From Glycomyces terrestris (GTDB taxonomy: Bacteria > Actinomycetota > Actinomycetes > Mycobacteriales > Micromonosporaceae), in contig NZ_RSEB01000002.1 of assembly GCF_003933745.1 (NCBI RefSeq), positions 682,001 through 746,000 on the forward strand: 64,000 nt of DNA. The letters run 5' to 3'. The stretch's first letter is position 1, and each line of letters begins with the position of its first letter. Positions 16,450 to 25,279 of this stretch are shown piece after piece. The translations under genes and the position numbers were made by a program. The notes under the pieces were generated by a model, which ran no database searches, was not told the DNA's origin, and worked only from the letters and a program-made list of their open reading frames with translations.

Positions 16450-16481
16450 GAACGGGCGTCGCCTCCGGGCGGCGCCCGTTC
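16450..16481 (+). terminator. Terminator after the 2H phosphoesterase gene
   Basis: A 14-base arm (GAACGGGCGTCGCC), a TCCG loop and the complementary arm GGCGGCGCCCGTTC pair with a single mismatch. Confidence 0.75.
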
Positions 16482-16670
16482 AGGTTGACGCTTCGGACGC
16501 GAATCTGACACCATTTTGTCACTGCCCTGTGGCCTACTGTTGTAGTACGTGTCAGAGACCGGCCACGTGACGTTCAGGCGTGGTCGACGATGACCCCGCC
16601 TCCCCGTGCGCCGGCAGCAGCCCCGGTAGACCCCGGATCGGCGAAAGCCGCAAGTGTCAGGAGGTGTCGA

Positions 16671-18359
16671 TTGTTCGCAGCCGATGACCGTCGTATCGCG
16701 ACCCGAGCGACAGAGTTCGTCCGCCCCGCCGAAGAACTGGTGGAGCCCAGGCCCGTCGATCCGCCGGCCCGGGGCCGCGCCGAGGTCACCGAACCCTACG
16801 GCTTCTTCACCGACCTCGCCTCCGGCCACGTCCTGCACAGCGGCGAGATCCGCACCGCCTACGCCCTCGGCGCCCCCACCCCGCTCGAGGTGTGGCGGCG
16901 CAACCTCGAGATCGTCACCGCGATCCTCACCGCCGCCGGCGTCGACTTCTTCGCCGTGCCCGGCTTCAGCCTCACCCGGCCCGTCCTCGGCGCGGCCGCC
17001 GCGGACCGGCAGCGGGTGTGCGCCGCCCTCGCGATGCTCTGCGAGTCCACCGGCGGGCGGCTCACCGTGCCCGAGCCCGCGTTCCGCGAATCGGAGCTGG
17101 GCCTGAACCAGCCGGAGTGGGCCCGCCGCGCGGACATGGGCGACGTGCCGCTGGTGCGCGCCTCGTGGCTGTGGACCGACACCGGGCGCGACCTCGTCTT
17201 CGGGCCCGACTACGGCTGCGACGTCGAGTTCTGGACCGAGACCGGGGACGGGCACCTGCTGGCGCCCAGGCACAACCGCATCAGCCCGCTCGTCCGCCAG
17301 GGCGGCGCCCGGGTGTCGGCTCCCGGGCGCCTCTTCACGGCCCTGGCGAGCGGCGCGCACGCGGACCTCCCCGACCTGCCGACGCGCCCCGAGTTCGCGC
17401 GTCCGGGCCCCGACCACGTGGGCTTCCCGATCGACGTCGTCTACACCTGGGTCGACGGCGCCGACCACGCGTGGCGGCGGCGCCGCGCCGAGGCCGACCA
17501 GTCGCCGTACCACGCCGAGTCGGCGAACGAGGCCCGCTACCTCGACCGCGAGGAGCTGCGGTACTCGCTGCGGTCCCTGCACCTGAACGCGCCGTGGGTG
17601 CGCCACGTGTACCTGGTGACCGACCGGCAGCGCCCGCACTGGCTCGAGGACGCCCCGGGCCTCACGGTCGTCGACCACCGCGACCTGTTCGACGACCCGG
17701 ACGCCCTGCCCACCTTCAACTCCCACGCGATCGAGACGCAGCTGCACCGCATCGAGGGGCTGAGCGAGCACTTCCTGTACTTCAACGACGACATGTTCGT
17801 CGGCCGCCCGGTCGGCCCGCAGCTGTTCTTCGAGCCGAACGGCCTGGCCCGGTTCTTCCCGGCGCAGACGTTCATCGACATGGACCCGGTCAGCCGCGCC
17901 GACTCGCCGCCGAACGCCGCGTTCAAGAACGACCGGGCGCTCATCGACCGCGCGTTCGGGCGCACCGTCTCGCGGATGATGAAGCACGTGCCGTACCCGC
18001 TCCAGCGCAGCGTCATCGCCGAGATGGAGAAGGAGTTCGACGAGGAGATGGCCCGGACCGCCAAGAGCGCGTTCCGGAACGTCACCGACGTCTCGGCGGT
18101 GACCCTCCAGCACTACTACGCGTACCTGTCGGGGCGGGCCGTCTCGGGGCACGCGCAGGACGCCTACGTGGAGCTGGGGATGCCCGACGTCGCCGAACGG
18201 CTGGAGCTGCTGCTGGAGCGGCGCGACCGGGAGACGTTCTGCATCAACGACGCCGGGCTCCCCGAGGAGCTGGTGGAGGAGCGCTCGCTCATGATGCTGC
18301 GCTTCCTGGAGGCGTACTTCCCGGTGCCCTCGCCGTGGGAGAAGGCCATGGCGCTGTAA
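16671..18359 (+). CDS. Stealth-family sugar-phosphate transferase (capsule/teichoic-acid type)
   Basis: The protein has 562 residues. The strong site AGGAGG at 16659-16664 is followed six bases later by TTG 16671, which I chose over the ATG 81 bases upstream that lacks a ribosome site. The four Stealth regions are recognisable: CR1 IDVVYTWVDGAD (about 254), CR2 DREELRYSLRSLHLNAPWV with the following HVYLVTDRQRPHW, CR3 around EHFLYFNDDMFVG, and CR4 with the long VTDVSAVTLQHYYAYLSGRA. Members transfer hexose-1-phosphate to surface glycopolymers. The N-terminal 240 residues are an extra domain. No other capsule genes are near, so it may decorate the cell wall on its own. Confidence 0.85.
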   Translation: MFAADDRRIATRATEFVRPAEELVEPRPVDPPARGRAEVTEPYGFFTDLASGHVLHSGEIRTAYALGAPTPLEVWRRNLEIVTAILTAAGVDFFAVPGFSLTRPVLGAAAADRQRVCAALAMLCESTGGRLTVPEPAFRESELGLNQPEWARRADMGDVPLVRASWLWTDTGRDLVFGPDYGCDVEFWTETGDGHLLAPRHNRISPLVRQGGARVSAPGRLFTALASGAHADLPDLPTRPEFARPGPDHVGFPIDVVYTWVDGADHAWRRRRAEADQSPYHAESANEARYLDREELRYSLRSLHLNAPWVRHVYLVTDRQRPHWLEDAPGLTVVDHRDLFDDPDALPTFNSHAIETQLHRIEGLSEHFLYFNDDMFVGRPVGPQLFFEPNGLARFFPAQTFIDMDPVSRADSPPNAAFKNDRALIDRAFGRTVSRMMKHVPYPLQRSVIAEMEKEFDEEMARTAKSAFRNVTDVSAVTLQHYYAYLSGRAVSGHAQDAYVELGMPDVAERLELLLERRDRETFCINDAGLPEELVEERSLMMLRFLEAYFPVPSPWEKAMAL

Positions 18360-18363
18360 GCGA

Positions 18364-18393
18364 ACGGGCCCGGATCGGATGATCCGGGCCCGT
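18364..18393. terminator. Bidirectional terminator between convergent genes
   Basis: A perfect 13-bp stem ACGGGCCCGGATC / GATCCGGGCCCGT with a GGAT loop serves the Stealth gene and the convergent M3 peptidase gene. Confidence 0.75.
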
Positions 18394-18398
18394 CTTCG

Positions 18399-20450
18399 CT
18401 ACTTCAGCCCCCGCCGCTCCAGGAGCGGGTCGATCTCGGCGTCGCGGCCGCGGAAGCGCCGGAAGGACTCCATCGGGTCGATGGAGCCGCCCCGGCTCAG
18501 CAGCGTCTCGCGGAAGTGGTCGCCGTTGGCGCGGGTGAGGCCGCCGTTCTCCTTGAACCACTCCACGGTGTCGGCGTCGAGGATCTCCGACCAGATGTAG
18601 GAGTAGTACCCGGCGGAGTAGCCGATCGAGATGTGCGCGAAGTACACCGAGCGGTAGCGCGGCGCGATCTCGGGCAGGTGGATGCCGGCGTCTTCGAGTG
18701 CTTTGCGCTCGAACGCCTCGACGAGGGCGTGCGGGTCGTCGCCTTCGGGGACGTCCTCGGGCGCGAGGCGGTGCCACGCCTGGTCGAGGATCGCCGCCGC
18801 CAGGTACTCGGTGGAGGCGAAGCCCTCGCCGAACTTGCCGGCGGCCTTCCACTGCGCGATGAGCTCGGCCGGGGCCGGCTCGCCGGTCTCGTGGTGCCGC
18901 ATGTAGTTCGCGGTGACCTCGGGCCAGTCCTCCCACATCTCGTTGACCTGCGAGGGGTACTCGACGAAGTCGCGCGGGGTCGAGGTCATAGAGGTCTTCG
19001 GGTACCGGCAGGCCGACAGGAGGCCGTGGAGGGCGTGCCCGAACTCGTGGAAGAGCGTGGTCACGTTGTCGACCGAGACGAGCGCGGGCTGGCCCTCGGA
19101 GGGCTTGACGATGTTCAGGTTGTTCACGACCACGGGCCGGTCGCCGGTGAGGTCGGACTGGACGACGAGCGCGTTCATCCACGCGCCGCCCTTCTTCGAG
19201 TCGCGGGTGAAGAAGTCGCCGAGGAACAGGCCGAGCGGCTTCCCGCCGTCGAAGACCTCCCACACGCGGGCCTCGGGGTGGTACCCCTGGAGGTCCTTCC
19301 GCTCCTCGAAGGTGAGCCCGAACTCCCGCTCGGCGGCGAAGAAGACGCCGTCGACGAGGACGCGGTCGAGTTCGAGGTAGGGCTTGAGGGCCTCGGCGTC
19401 GAAGCCGTACTTCGCCTGGCGGACCTGCTTGGCGTAGTAGGACCAGTCCCACGCGGCGAGCGCGAAGCCGCCGCCCTGGGCGTCGATGACCTCCTGGAGC
19501 TCGGCGGCCTCGCGGCGGGCGTTGCGCACCGACGCCTCGGCGAGCCCGGCGAGGCGCTCGGCGATGACCTCGGCGTTCCCGGCGGTCTGGTCGGCGGCGA
19601 CGTACGCGGCGAAGTGCTCGTAGCCGAGCAGGCGCGCCTTCTCGGCGCGCAGCTTCACCATCCGCAGGAGGGTTGCGGCGTTGTCCGTGCCGCGGCCGAT
19701 CGTGGCCTTGTACAGGCGCTCGCGCAGGTCCCGGTTCTCCAGGTCCTCCAGGAGCGGGTGGCGCGAGAAGTTCGACTGGGTGATGAGCCAGCCGTCGAGG
19801 CCGCGGGCCTTCGCGGCGGCCTCGGCGCCGCCGATCTGGTCCTCGCCGAGGCCGGCGAGCTCGGCCCGGTCGGTGACGTGGACGGCGGCGTCGTTGATGT
19901 CGGTGAGGATCTGCTGGTTGAACTTCGAGGAGAGCTCGGCCAGCTCGGCGTTGATCGCCGCGAGGCGCTCCTTGCCGGCCTCGTCGAGCGCGGCGCCGCC
20001 GCGCACGAACTCGGTCCAGTACCGCTCGAGCAGGCGCTCGTCCTGCTCGTCGAGCCCCAGGGCCTCGGCGCCGAGCACGTCGCGGTGGTACCAGACCACC
20101 CCGATCCGCGCGAACAGGTCGGCGTTGAGCAGGATCTTGTCGGCGTGCGCCGCGAGCTTGGGGCTGACCTCGGACTCGATGGCGTTCAGCTCGTCGTCGG
20201 TGTCGGAGGAGAACTTGTTGAAGAAGGCCAGGCTGACCCGCTTGAGGGTGCCGAGGCCGGACTGCTCGAGGGCCACCACGGTGTTCTCGAACGTCGGCGC
20301 CTCGGGGTTCGCGGTGATGGCGTCGACCCGGGCGAGCTGCTCGGCCATGCCGGCCTCGAACGCCGGCAGGTAGTGCTCGTTGCGGATCTCCGCGAACGGC
20401 GGGAGCTGGTAGGGGAGTGCTGAGGGGGACAGGAACGGGTTGTCGGTCAC
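18399..20450 (-). CDS. M3-family metallopeptidase (oligopeptidase A / dipeptidyl carboxypeptidase)
   Basis: The 683-residue cytosolic zinc peptidase starts at GTG 20450, with AGGAGC just upstream; an ATG 15 codons earlier lacks a site and extends past the conserved N-terminus. The zinc motif HEFGH is in TTLFHEFGHALHGLL (about residue 460), with a downstream Glu ligand expected in the segment around FVEYPSQVNEMWEDW. Length and motif placement fit Dcp/PrlC-type enzymes that degrade short peptides. It is monocistronic. Confidence 0.93.
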   Translation of the reverse strand: MTDNPFLSPSALPYQLPPFAEIRNEHYLPAFEAGMAEQLARVDAITANPEAPTFENTVVALEQSGLGTLKRVSLAFFNKFSSDTDDELNAIESEVSPKLAAHADKILLNADLFARIGVVWYHRDVLGAEALGLDEQDERLLERYWTEFVRGGAALDEAGKERLAAINAELAELSSKFNQQILTDINDAAVHVTDRAELAGLGEDQIGGAEAAAKARGLDGWLITQSNFSRHPLLEDLENRDLRERLYKATIGRGTDNAATLLRMVKLRAEKARLLGYEHFAAYVAADQTAGNAEVIAERLAGLAEASVRNARREAAELQEVIDAQGGGFALAAWDWSYYAKQVRQAKYGFDAEALKPYLELDRVLVDGVFFAAEREFGLTFEERKDLQGYHPEARVWEVFDGGKPLGLFLGDFFTRDSKKGGAWMNALVVQSDLTGDRPVVVNNLNIVKPSEGQPALVSVDNVTTLFHEFGHALHGLLSACRYPKTSMTSTPRDFVEYPSQVNEMWEDWPEVTANYMRHHETGEPAPAELIAQWKAAGKFGEGFASTEYLAAAILDQAWHRLAPEDVPEGDDPHALVEAFERKALEDAGIHLPEIAPRYRSVYFAHISIGYSAGYYSYIWSEILDADTVEWFKENGGLTRANGDHFRETLLSRGGSIDPMESFRRFRGRDAEIDPLLERRGLK

Positions 20451-20586
20451 GGCGGCTCCTCGCTGCGGTCGGGCAAAGTATGGCGGTGGCCGCATCCTAT
20501 TGCCCGCACCTGCCGCGCGGCAAGGGCATTGGATCGGCAGTCGACAACCTCACCGCACGGCACCGGCGCGCACTACTATCGGCTCC

Positions 20587-21381
20587 ATGTCTGAATCGAG
20601 TCCGCTGTTCGTGGCCAGCGACATCCACGGGCACTACGACGCGCTCACCGAGGCGCTGCGCGGACGCGGACTGGTCGACCACGAGGCGAAGTGGACCGGC
20701 GGCGACGCCCGGCTGTGGATCCTTGGGGACCTGTTCGACCGCGGCGAGCAGGGCGTGGCCGTGGTCCGCCTGCTGCGGCGGCTCGCCGGCCAGGCCGCCG
20801 CCGAGGGCGGCCACGTCGACACCCTCATCGGCAACCATGAGGTGCTGGTGCTCGGCTCCCGGCGCTTCGGCGACGTCGCGTTCACCGACGTCGACGGCAT
20901 GGACCGGCAGTTCCTCCACTGGTGGGTCCTCAACGGCGGCTTCGAGGAGGAGCTCGGGGACCTCACCGACGACGAGGTGCGGTGGCTGGAGACGCGGCGG
21001 GTCCTGCACGTCGTGGACCGCTCGCTCCTGGTCCACTCCGACAGCGAGTCGTACCTCGCGTACGGGCGCAGCGAGGAGGCGGTGAACTCCGCGGTCCGCC
21101 GCATCCTCGCCTCCGACGAGCCCGAGGAGTGGTGGCAGCTGTTCCGCGAGCTGACCCGCCGCCACGAGTTCCTCGGCGAGGAGGGCCCGGCCCGCGTGCG
21201 CGGCATGCTCCGGTCCTTCGGCGGCGACGAGCTCATCCACGGCCACTCCACGATCCCGGACACCACCGAGCTCGAACCGGGCCAGGTCACCCAGGCCCGC
21301 CGCTACTGCGACGGGCTCGTCCTCAACGTCGACGGCGGCGTGTACCAGGGCGGCAAGTGCCTGGTGGTCCGCCTCAACTGA
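20587..21381 (+). CDS. Calcineurin-like metallophosphoesterase
   Basis: The 264-residue protein starts at ATG 20587. The dinuclear-metal motifs are in order: SDIHGH (D12, H14), GDLFDRG (about 46-52), GNHE (about 83-86), and a C-terminal HGHS that supplies the last His ligands. It resembles serine/threonine-type or ApaH-like bacterial phosphatases, but the substrate cannot be told. It is transcribed divergently from the M3 peptidase gene, with 136 bases between the starts. Confidence 0.85.
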   Translation: MSESSPLFVASDIHGHYDALTEALRGRGLVDHEAKWTGGDARLWILGDLFDRGEQGVAVVRLLRRLAGQAAAEGGHVDTLIGNHEVLVLGSRRFGDVAFTDVDGMDRQFLHWWVLNGGFEEELGDLTDDEVRWLETRRVLHVVDRSLLVHSDSESYLAYGRSEEAVNSAVRRILASDEPEEWWQLFRELTRRHEFLGEEGPARVRGMLRSFGGDELIHGHSTIPDTTELEPGQVTQARRYCDGLVLNVDGGVYQGGKCLVVRLN

Positions 21382-21442
21382 CCGCCGGACGGCCGGGCTC
21401 CGGCGGTCCCGCGCCGCGCTTCCGCGGGCCCGGGGATGCTCC

Positions 21443-21700
21443 TCAGTCGTCCGCGGACGACGAGGAGAAGTACAGGCGCGGCACCGGCGGCGGCGTGGCC
21501 GCGCGGCCCGCGCGCGACTCCAGCCACAGGCTCACGGCCCCCGCGGCGGCGACGCCGAGCGTCGCCCACCCGGCGAGCGGGGAGAAGGCGACCGCGTAGC
21601 CCAGCGCGGCGGCCAGTGCGGTCGCGACGGCGGCGGTCACGAACGCCCTGCGGAAGGCGCGTCGATGTTCGCGGCGCGCGACGACTCGGTTCTGTCTCAT
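21443..21700 (-). CDS. Small two-span membrane protein
   Basis: The 85-residue form starts at ATG 21700; a longer form could start at 21742. A basic N-terminus (MRQNRVVARREHRRAFRRAF) is followed by hydrophobic helices at about 20-42 and 47-62 and a Ser/Asp tail. This looks like an actinobacterial small inner-membrane protein with positive-inside topology. No family is recognised. It lies alone, convergent with the metallophosphoesterase gene. Confidence 0.5.
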   Translation of the reverse strand: MRQNRVVARREHRRAFRRAFVTAAVATALAAALGYAVAFSPLAGWATLGVAAAGAVSLWLESRAGRAATPPPVPRLYFSSSSADD

Positions 21701-22139
21701 ATCCGACACAACGAGTGAGGCCCTTGAATCGACACGTTGCATGTGCAGGTTTCACGAGTTCGGGCGACCGAAACCCGGCAAACCCCCTGATAGACGACAG
21801 TGGACCGGGCCGCCCGCGCAAGACTGTAAGCACGCTCCACCAGAGCGTCACATTGGCAGTTCGCGGCCGTTGTGCGGGAGGCCGAAAGACGGTAAACACA
21901 TAGTGTCGGGGCGCCGCGTGCGGCAGTCCGGTGCCGCGCCGGCGGAACCGAACCTCGTGCGGGTCAAGACAACCGAGCACTGCTGACAACCGCCGCACCG
22001 CGCCCCGGCGCGGCCGCGGCCCTCTGGCCGGGGCCGCGCCGAACCTCCACAACCGAATACCGGCACGCAACTGCGAGACACGATCCCCTGAAGTCCCGAA
22101 GTCCACGTGTAACTCCTAATTAGACGGTGGGGTCTTGAC
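21701..22139. other. Intergenic region ahead of the XRE/TPR regulator
   Basis: About 400 bases with no credible gene; frames here lack ribosome sites or normal codon use. It holds a near-direct repeat, AGACTGTAAGCAC (21821-21833) and AGACGGTAAACAC (21887-21899), exactly 66 bases apart with 11 of 13 identical. These could be binding sites for the regulator encoded next. A TTGACA touches the regulator ATG but is too close to serve as its -35. Confidence 0.35.
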
Positions 22140-23378
22140 ATGGAGTCCGAAACGCAACCGATGGGGCGGCGCGTCGCCTACTGGCGCCAGCGCCGCGGCA
22201 TGTCCCAGCAGGTCTTCGCCGACCGCATCGGCAAGTCCAAGAGCTGGGTCGACAAGATCGAGCGCGGCGTCCGCCGCCTCGACAAGTACTCGGTCATCAC
22301 CGAACTCGCCGAAGCGCTGAGCGTCGACTCCGCCCAGCTCCTCGGCCGCGAGCCCCGGCGCCGCCCGGGCCTCGGCGGCTGCCTCGACCAGGTGGAGGTC
22401 GAGTCCATCCGCCAGTCCCTCGAACGCTACGAGCGCCTCGGCCGCTTCCTCGAAGCGGCCCCGATCGACTCGACGCCCATCCCCGAACTCAGAGGGGCCG
22501 TGAACTACTGCTGGCTCGCCTTCGAGAAGGGCCACTACCCGGTCGTCGCCAGGTCCCTCATCCAGCTCCTGCGCGACACACCCGTCGCCGAGGACCGGCC
22601 CGTCGGCGGCACCAGCGCCGACGCCGCCGAACTCATGACGCAGGTCTACCAGATCGCGTCCACCGTCCTGCGCAAGCTCGGGGAGGCCCAGCTCGCCTGG
22701 CTCGCCGCCGACCGCGCCATCTCCGCCGCCAACCGCGGCAACGACCCGCTCCTGGCCGGCATCGCCACCACCCGGGTCGCCAACGCCCTCCGGTCCCTCG
22801 GCCGCTACCAGGCCGCGCTCGACCTGAACGTCCAGGTCGCCCACGGGCTCATCTCCGAGCACGGCGGCGAGTCCTCCAGCCCGGCCGCGATCAGCGTCTA
22901 CGGTGCGCTGCTCCTCCAGGGCGCCATGGCCGCCGCCCTCGCCGGGGACGCGACCACCAGCGACGACCTGCTCGACAGCGCCTCCCGCGCCGCGAACCTC
23001 CTCGGCCGCGACGCGAACTACTACTACACCTCGTTCGGGCCCACGAACGTGCTGCTGCACCGCGCCGCGGCCTTCGTCGAGCTCGGCGAGGGCGGCGACG
23101 CGCTCGCCGTCCACGAGTCCATCCCGCCCGCCGCGCTGAACGACCTCGTGGCCGAGCGGCGCGCGCACCACTACCTCGACATGTCGCGGGCCTGCATCCA
23201 GGTCGGCGACATCGAGCGGGCCGGCCGGCACCTGGTGACCGCCGACCGGACCGCGCCGGCGGAGATCCGCTGCCGGCCGCTCGCCGTCGACCTCATCGAC
23301 CAGATCCTTCACCGGTCCAAGGGCGAGCCCGCCCAGGACGTGCGCCGCCTCGCCGAGGAGGTGGGCGCCCTGAACTGA
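22140..23378 (+). CDS. XRE-type helix-turn-helix regulator with TPR-like C-terminal region
   Basis: The protein has 412 residues. The N-terminus is an XRE DNA-binding domain (about 10-65; MSQQVFADRIGKSKSWVDKI as the HTH). The rest is all-helical with repeated Ala/Leu pairs and TPR-like units (for example LAWLAADRAISAANRGNDP and LGRYQAALDLNVQVAHG). Such XRE-TPR proteins are common in actinomycetes, often as peptide- or signal-sensing regulators of development or secondary metabolism. No partner gene (such as DUF397) is next to it, so the target is unknown. Confidence 0.8.
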   Translation: MESETQPMGRRVAYWRQRRGMSQQVFADRIGKSKSWVDKIERGVRRLDKYSVITELAEALSVDSAQLLGREPRRRPGLGGCLDQVEVESIRQSLERYERLGRFLEAAPIDSTPIPELRGAVNYCWLAFEKGHYPVVARSLIQLLRDTPVAEDRPVGGTSADAAELMTQVYQIASTVLRKLGEAQLAWLAADRAISAANRGNDPLLAGIATTRVANALRSLGRYQAALDLNVQVAHGLISEHGGESSSPAAISVYGALLLQGAMAAALAGDATTSDDLLDSASRAANLLGRDANYYYTSFGPTNVLLHRAAAFVELGEGGDALAVHESIPPAALNDLVAERRAHHYLDMSRACIQVGDIERAGRHLVTADRTAPAEIRCRPLAVDLIDQILHRSKGEPAQDVRRLAEEVGALN

Positions 23379-23385
23379 GGGTTCC

Positions 23386-23404
23386 GCCGGCCGCTCCGGC
23401 CGGC
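23386..23404 (+). terminator. Short GC-rich hairpin after the XRE/TPR gene
   Basis: GCCGGCCG-CTC-CGGCCGGC forms a perfect 8-bp stem eight bases after the stop codon. There is no U-tract. Confidence 0.45.
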
Positions 23405-23509
23405 CCCCTCCCGTCGCGCACGGTGCGCGAGTGCGCCCGGAGCCGCCGCTGCTCAGGCTCCGGGCACACCCCTCACCGCGCGGGGCCGCCCGTCAATAGA
23501 CTCACGGAT

Positions 23510-24334
23510 ATGCGCACGCTCAGCGAGATCACCGCCGCTCTCGACGACCTGTACCCGCGCCGCTGGGCCGAGGACTGGGACCGGGTCGGCCTCGTCCTGG
23601 GCCGCGGCGGGAACTCGGTCCGCCGCGTCCTCTGCGTCGTCGACGTCGTCCCCGAGACCGTCATCGAGGCGATCGAGGCCGACTGCGACCTCATCGTCGC
23701 CCACCACCCGCTCCTGCTCCGCGGCGTCTCCAGCCTCGACCCGGCCGCGGGCTACAAGGGCGACCTCGTCCACACCCTCATCGAGTCCGGCATGGGCCTC
23801 TACGTCGCCCACACCAACGCCGACGTCGCCAGCCCCGGCGTCTCCGACGCCCTCGCCGACCGGCTCGGCCTGGTCGACCTGCGGCCCCTGCGCCCGCTCG
23901 ACGGCCCCGAGCACCACGGCACCGGCCGCGGCATCGGCCGCATCGGCCGCCTGCCCGAGGCCCTGAGCCTCACCGACCTCGTCGAACGCGCCGTCAAGGC
24001 CCTGCCGCGGACCGTGTGGGGCGTGCGAGCCGCGGGCGACCCCGACCGCCAGATCAGCACCGTCGCCGTCTGCGGCGGCGCCGGCGACTCCTACCTCGCC
24101 GACGCCGCGGCCGCCGGCGCGAACGCCTACCTGACCGCCGACCTCCGCCACCACCCGGTGAGCGAGCACCTCGCCGGAAGCGGCCCGGCCCTCATCGACG
24201 CCGCCCACTGGGCGACCGAGCGGCCCTGGCTCGATACTGTTGCCGGACATCTGTCCCGTCTGGTCGAGGACGTCATCGTCTCCGACCTCGACACCGATCC
24301 GTGGACCATCCACCAGAAACCCGGGGTGAACTGA
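23510..24334 (+). CDS. Nif3-like dinuclear metal protein (YbgI / GTP cyclohydrolase I type 2 family)
   Basis: The 274-residue protein starts at ATG 23510. The family motifs are present: EDWDRVGLVLG near the N-terminus, AHHPLL (H65, H66), a YVAHTNAD segment (His ligand) and the C-terminal LIDAAHWATERPWL with the last ligands. Nif3 proteins are nearly universal and their role is still debated. The gene is followed after one base by a CdsZ-type zinc-ribbon gene, an arrangement conserved in actinobacteria (as in Rv2230c-Rv2229c). Confidence 0.9.
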   Translation: MRTLSEITAALDDLYPRRWAEDWDRVGLVLGRGGNSVRRVLCVVDVVPETVIEAIEADCDLIVAHHPLLLRGVSSLDPAAGYKGDLVHTLIESGMGLYVAHTNADVASPGVSDALADRLGLVDLRPLRPLDGPEHHGTGRGIGRIGRLPEALSLTDLVERAVKALPRTVWGVRAAGDPDRQISTVAVCGGAGDSYLADAAAAGANAYLTADLRHHPVSEHLAGSGPALIDAAHWATERPWLDTVAGHLSRLVEDVIVSDLDTDPWTIHQKPGVN

Positions 24335-24335
24335 G

Positions 24336-25115
24336 TTGCAAGCCGACCTCTTCGATCAGCGACGACTGCTCGAACTCCAGGCGGTCGACACCACCCTCAC
24401 CCAGCTGGCGCAGCGCCGCAGGAAGCTCGACGCCGACCCGGCGTACGCGACCGCGTCGCAGCGCCTGCGGGCCCTGGGGGACAAGGCCGCCAACCTCACC
24501 GGCGACATCGCCGACCTCGACCGCGACATCGACCGCGTCGAACGCGAGGTCGACCTCGTCAAGAAGCGCGCCGCCGCCGACCGCGACCGCATGGCCGCCG
24601 GCGCCAGCGCCAAGGAGCTCGAAGGGCTCCAGAGCGAACTGGAGTCCCTCGCCCGCCGCCAGGGCACCCTCGAGGACGACGAGCTCGAACTCATGGAGCG
24701 CCGCGAGGCCCTCGACGCCGAGCTCGCCGAGACCCGCCGCCAGCTCGCCGAGGCCGAGACCGTCCTCGCCGACGCCGAAGCCGACCGCGGCCGCCTCCTC
24801 GGCGAGATCGAGGCCGAGACCGCCGAGGCGACCTCCAGCCGCGAGGCCCTGGTCATCAACATCCCCGACCGCCTCGTCGAGCTCTACGAGCGCATCCACG
24901 CCAAGCAGCCCATCGCCGCCGCCGAACTCGTCGGCCGCCGCTGCGGCTCCTGCCGCATCGAGAAGTCCCCGGCCGACATGATCCCCATCAAGTCCGCCCC
25001 CATCGACGAGGTCCTGCGCTGCGAAGAGTGCGGCTGCGTCCTCATCCGCACCGAACTCCCCAACACCGCCCCCCGCAAGCTCGCCTCCGAAGACGAGCTC
25101 AAGAAGTACGAATAG
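24336..25115 (+). CDS. Coiled-coil C4 zinc-ribbon protein (CdsZ type, DUF164)
   Basis: The 259-residue protein starts at TTG 24336, one base after the Nif3 gene, so the two are translationally linked. Residues about 15-180 form a long, heavily charged coiled coil. The C-terminus has a four-cysteine zinc ribbon, C203/C206 (CGSC) and C229/C232 (CEEC). In mycobacteria the related gene is followed by an RNase HI gene; here a terminator and trpD follow instead. Molecular role uncertain; the family is conserved across actinobacteria. Confidence 0.85.
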   Translation: MQADLFDQRRLLELQAVDTTLTQLAQRRRKLDADPAYATASQRLRALGDKAANLTGDIADLDRDIDRVEREVDLVKKRAAADRDRMAAGASAKELEGLQSELESLARRQGTLEDDELELMERREALDAELAETRRQLAEAETVLADAEADRGRLLGEIEAETAEATSSREALVINIPDRLVELYERIHAKQPIAAAELVGRRCGSCRIEKSPADMIPIKSAPIDEVLRCEECGCVLIRTELPNTAPRKLASEDELKKYE

Positions 25116-25126
25116 AACGAAACAGC

Positions 25127-25158
25127 AAGGGGCGGAACGCCATCGCGCTCCGCCCCTT
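25127..25158 (+). terminator. Terminator after the Nif3/zinc-ribbon pair
   Basis: A stem AAGGGGCGGA / TCCGCCCCTT encloses an inner helix and a CATC loop; TT ends the 3' arm. Confidence 0.7.
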
Positions 25159-25235
25159 CCCTGCGTTCACACCAGGGAGGTCAACCACCGCCGGCCTTCC
25201 GCAGGGCCGCAGTGTCCTCCCCGATCCGGACACGC

Positions 25236-25272
25236 GGGAGGGGCGGGGCGCCATCGGCACCCCGCCCCTCCC
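25236..25272. terminator. Terminator for trpD (minus strand)
   Basis: A perfect 13-bp stem GGGAGGGGCGGGG / CCCCGCCCCTCCC with an 11-nt loop lies eight bases beyond the trpD stop codon. Confidence 0.7.
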
Positions 25273-25279
25273 ACTGCGT

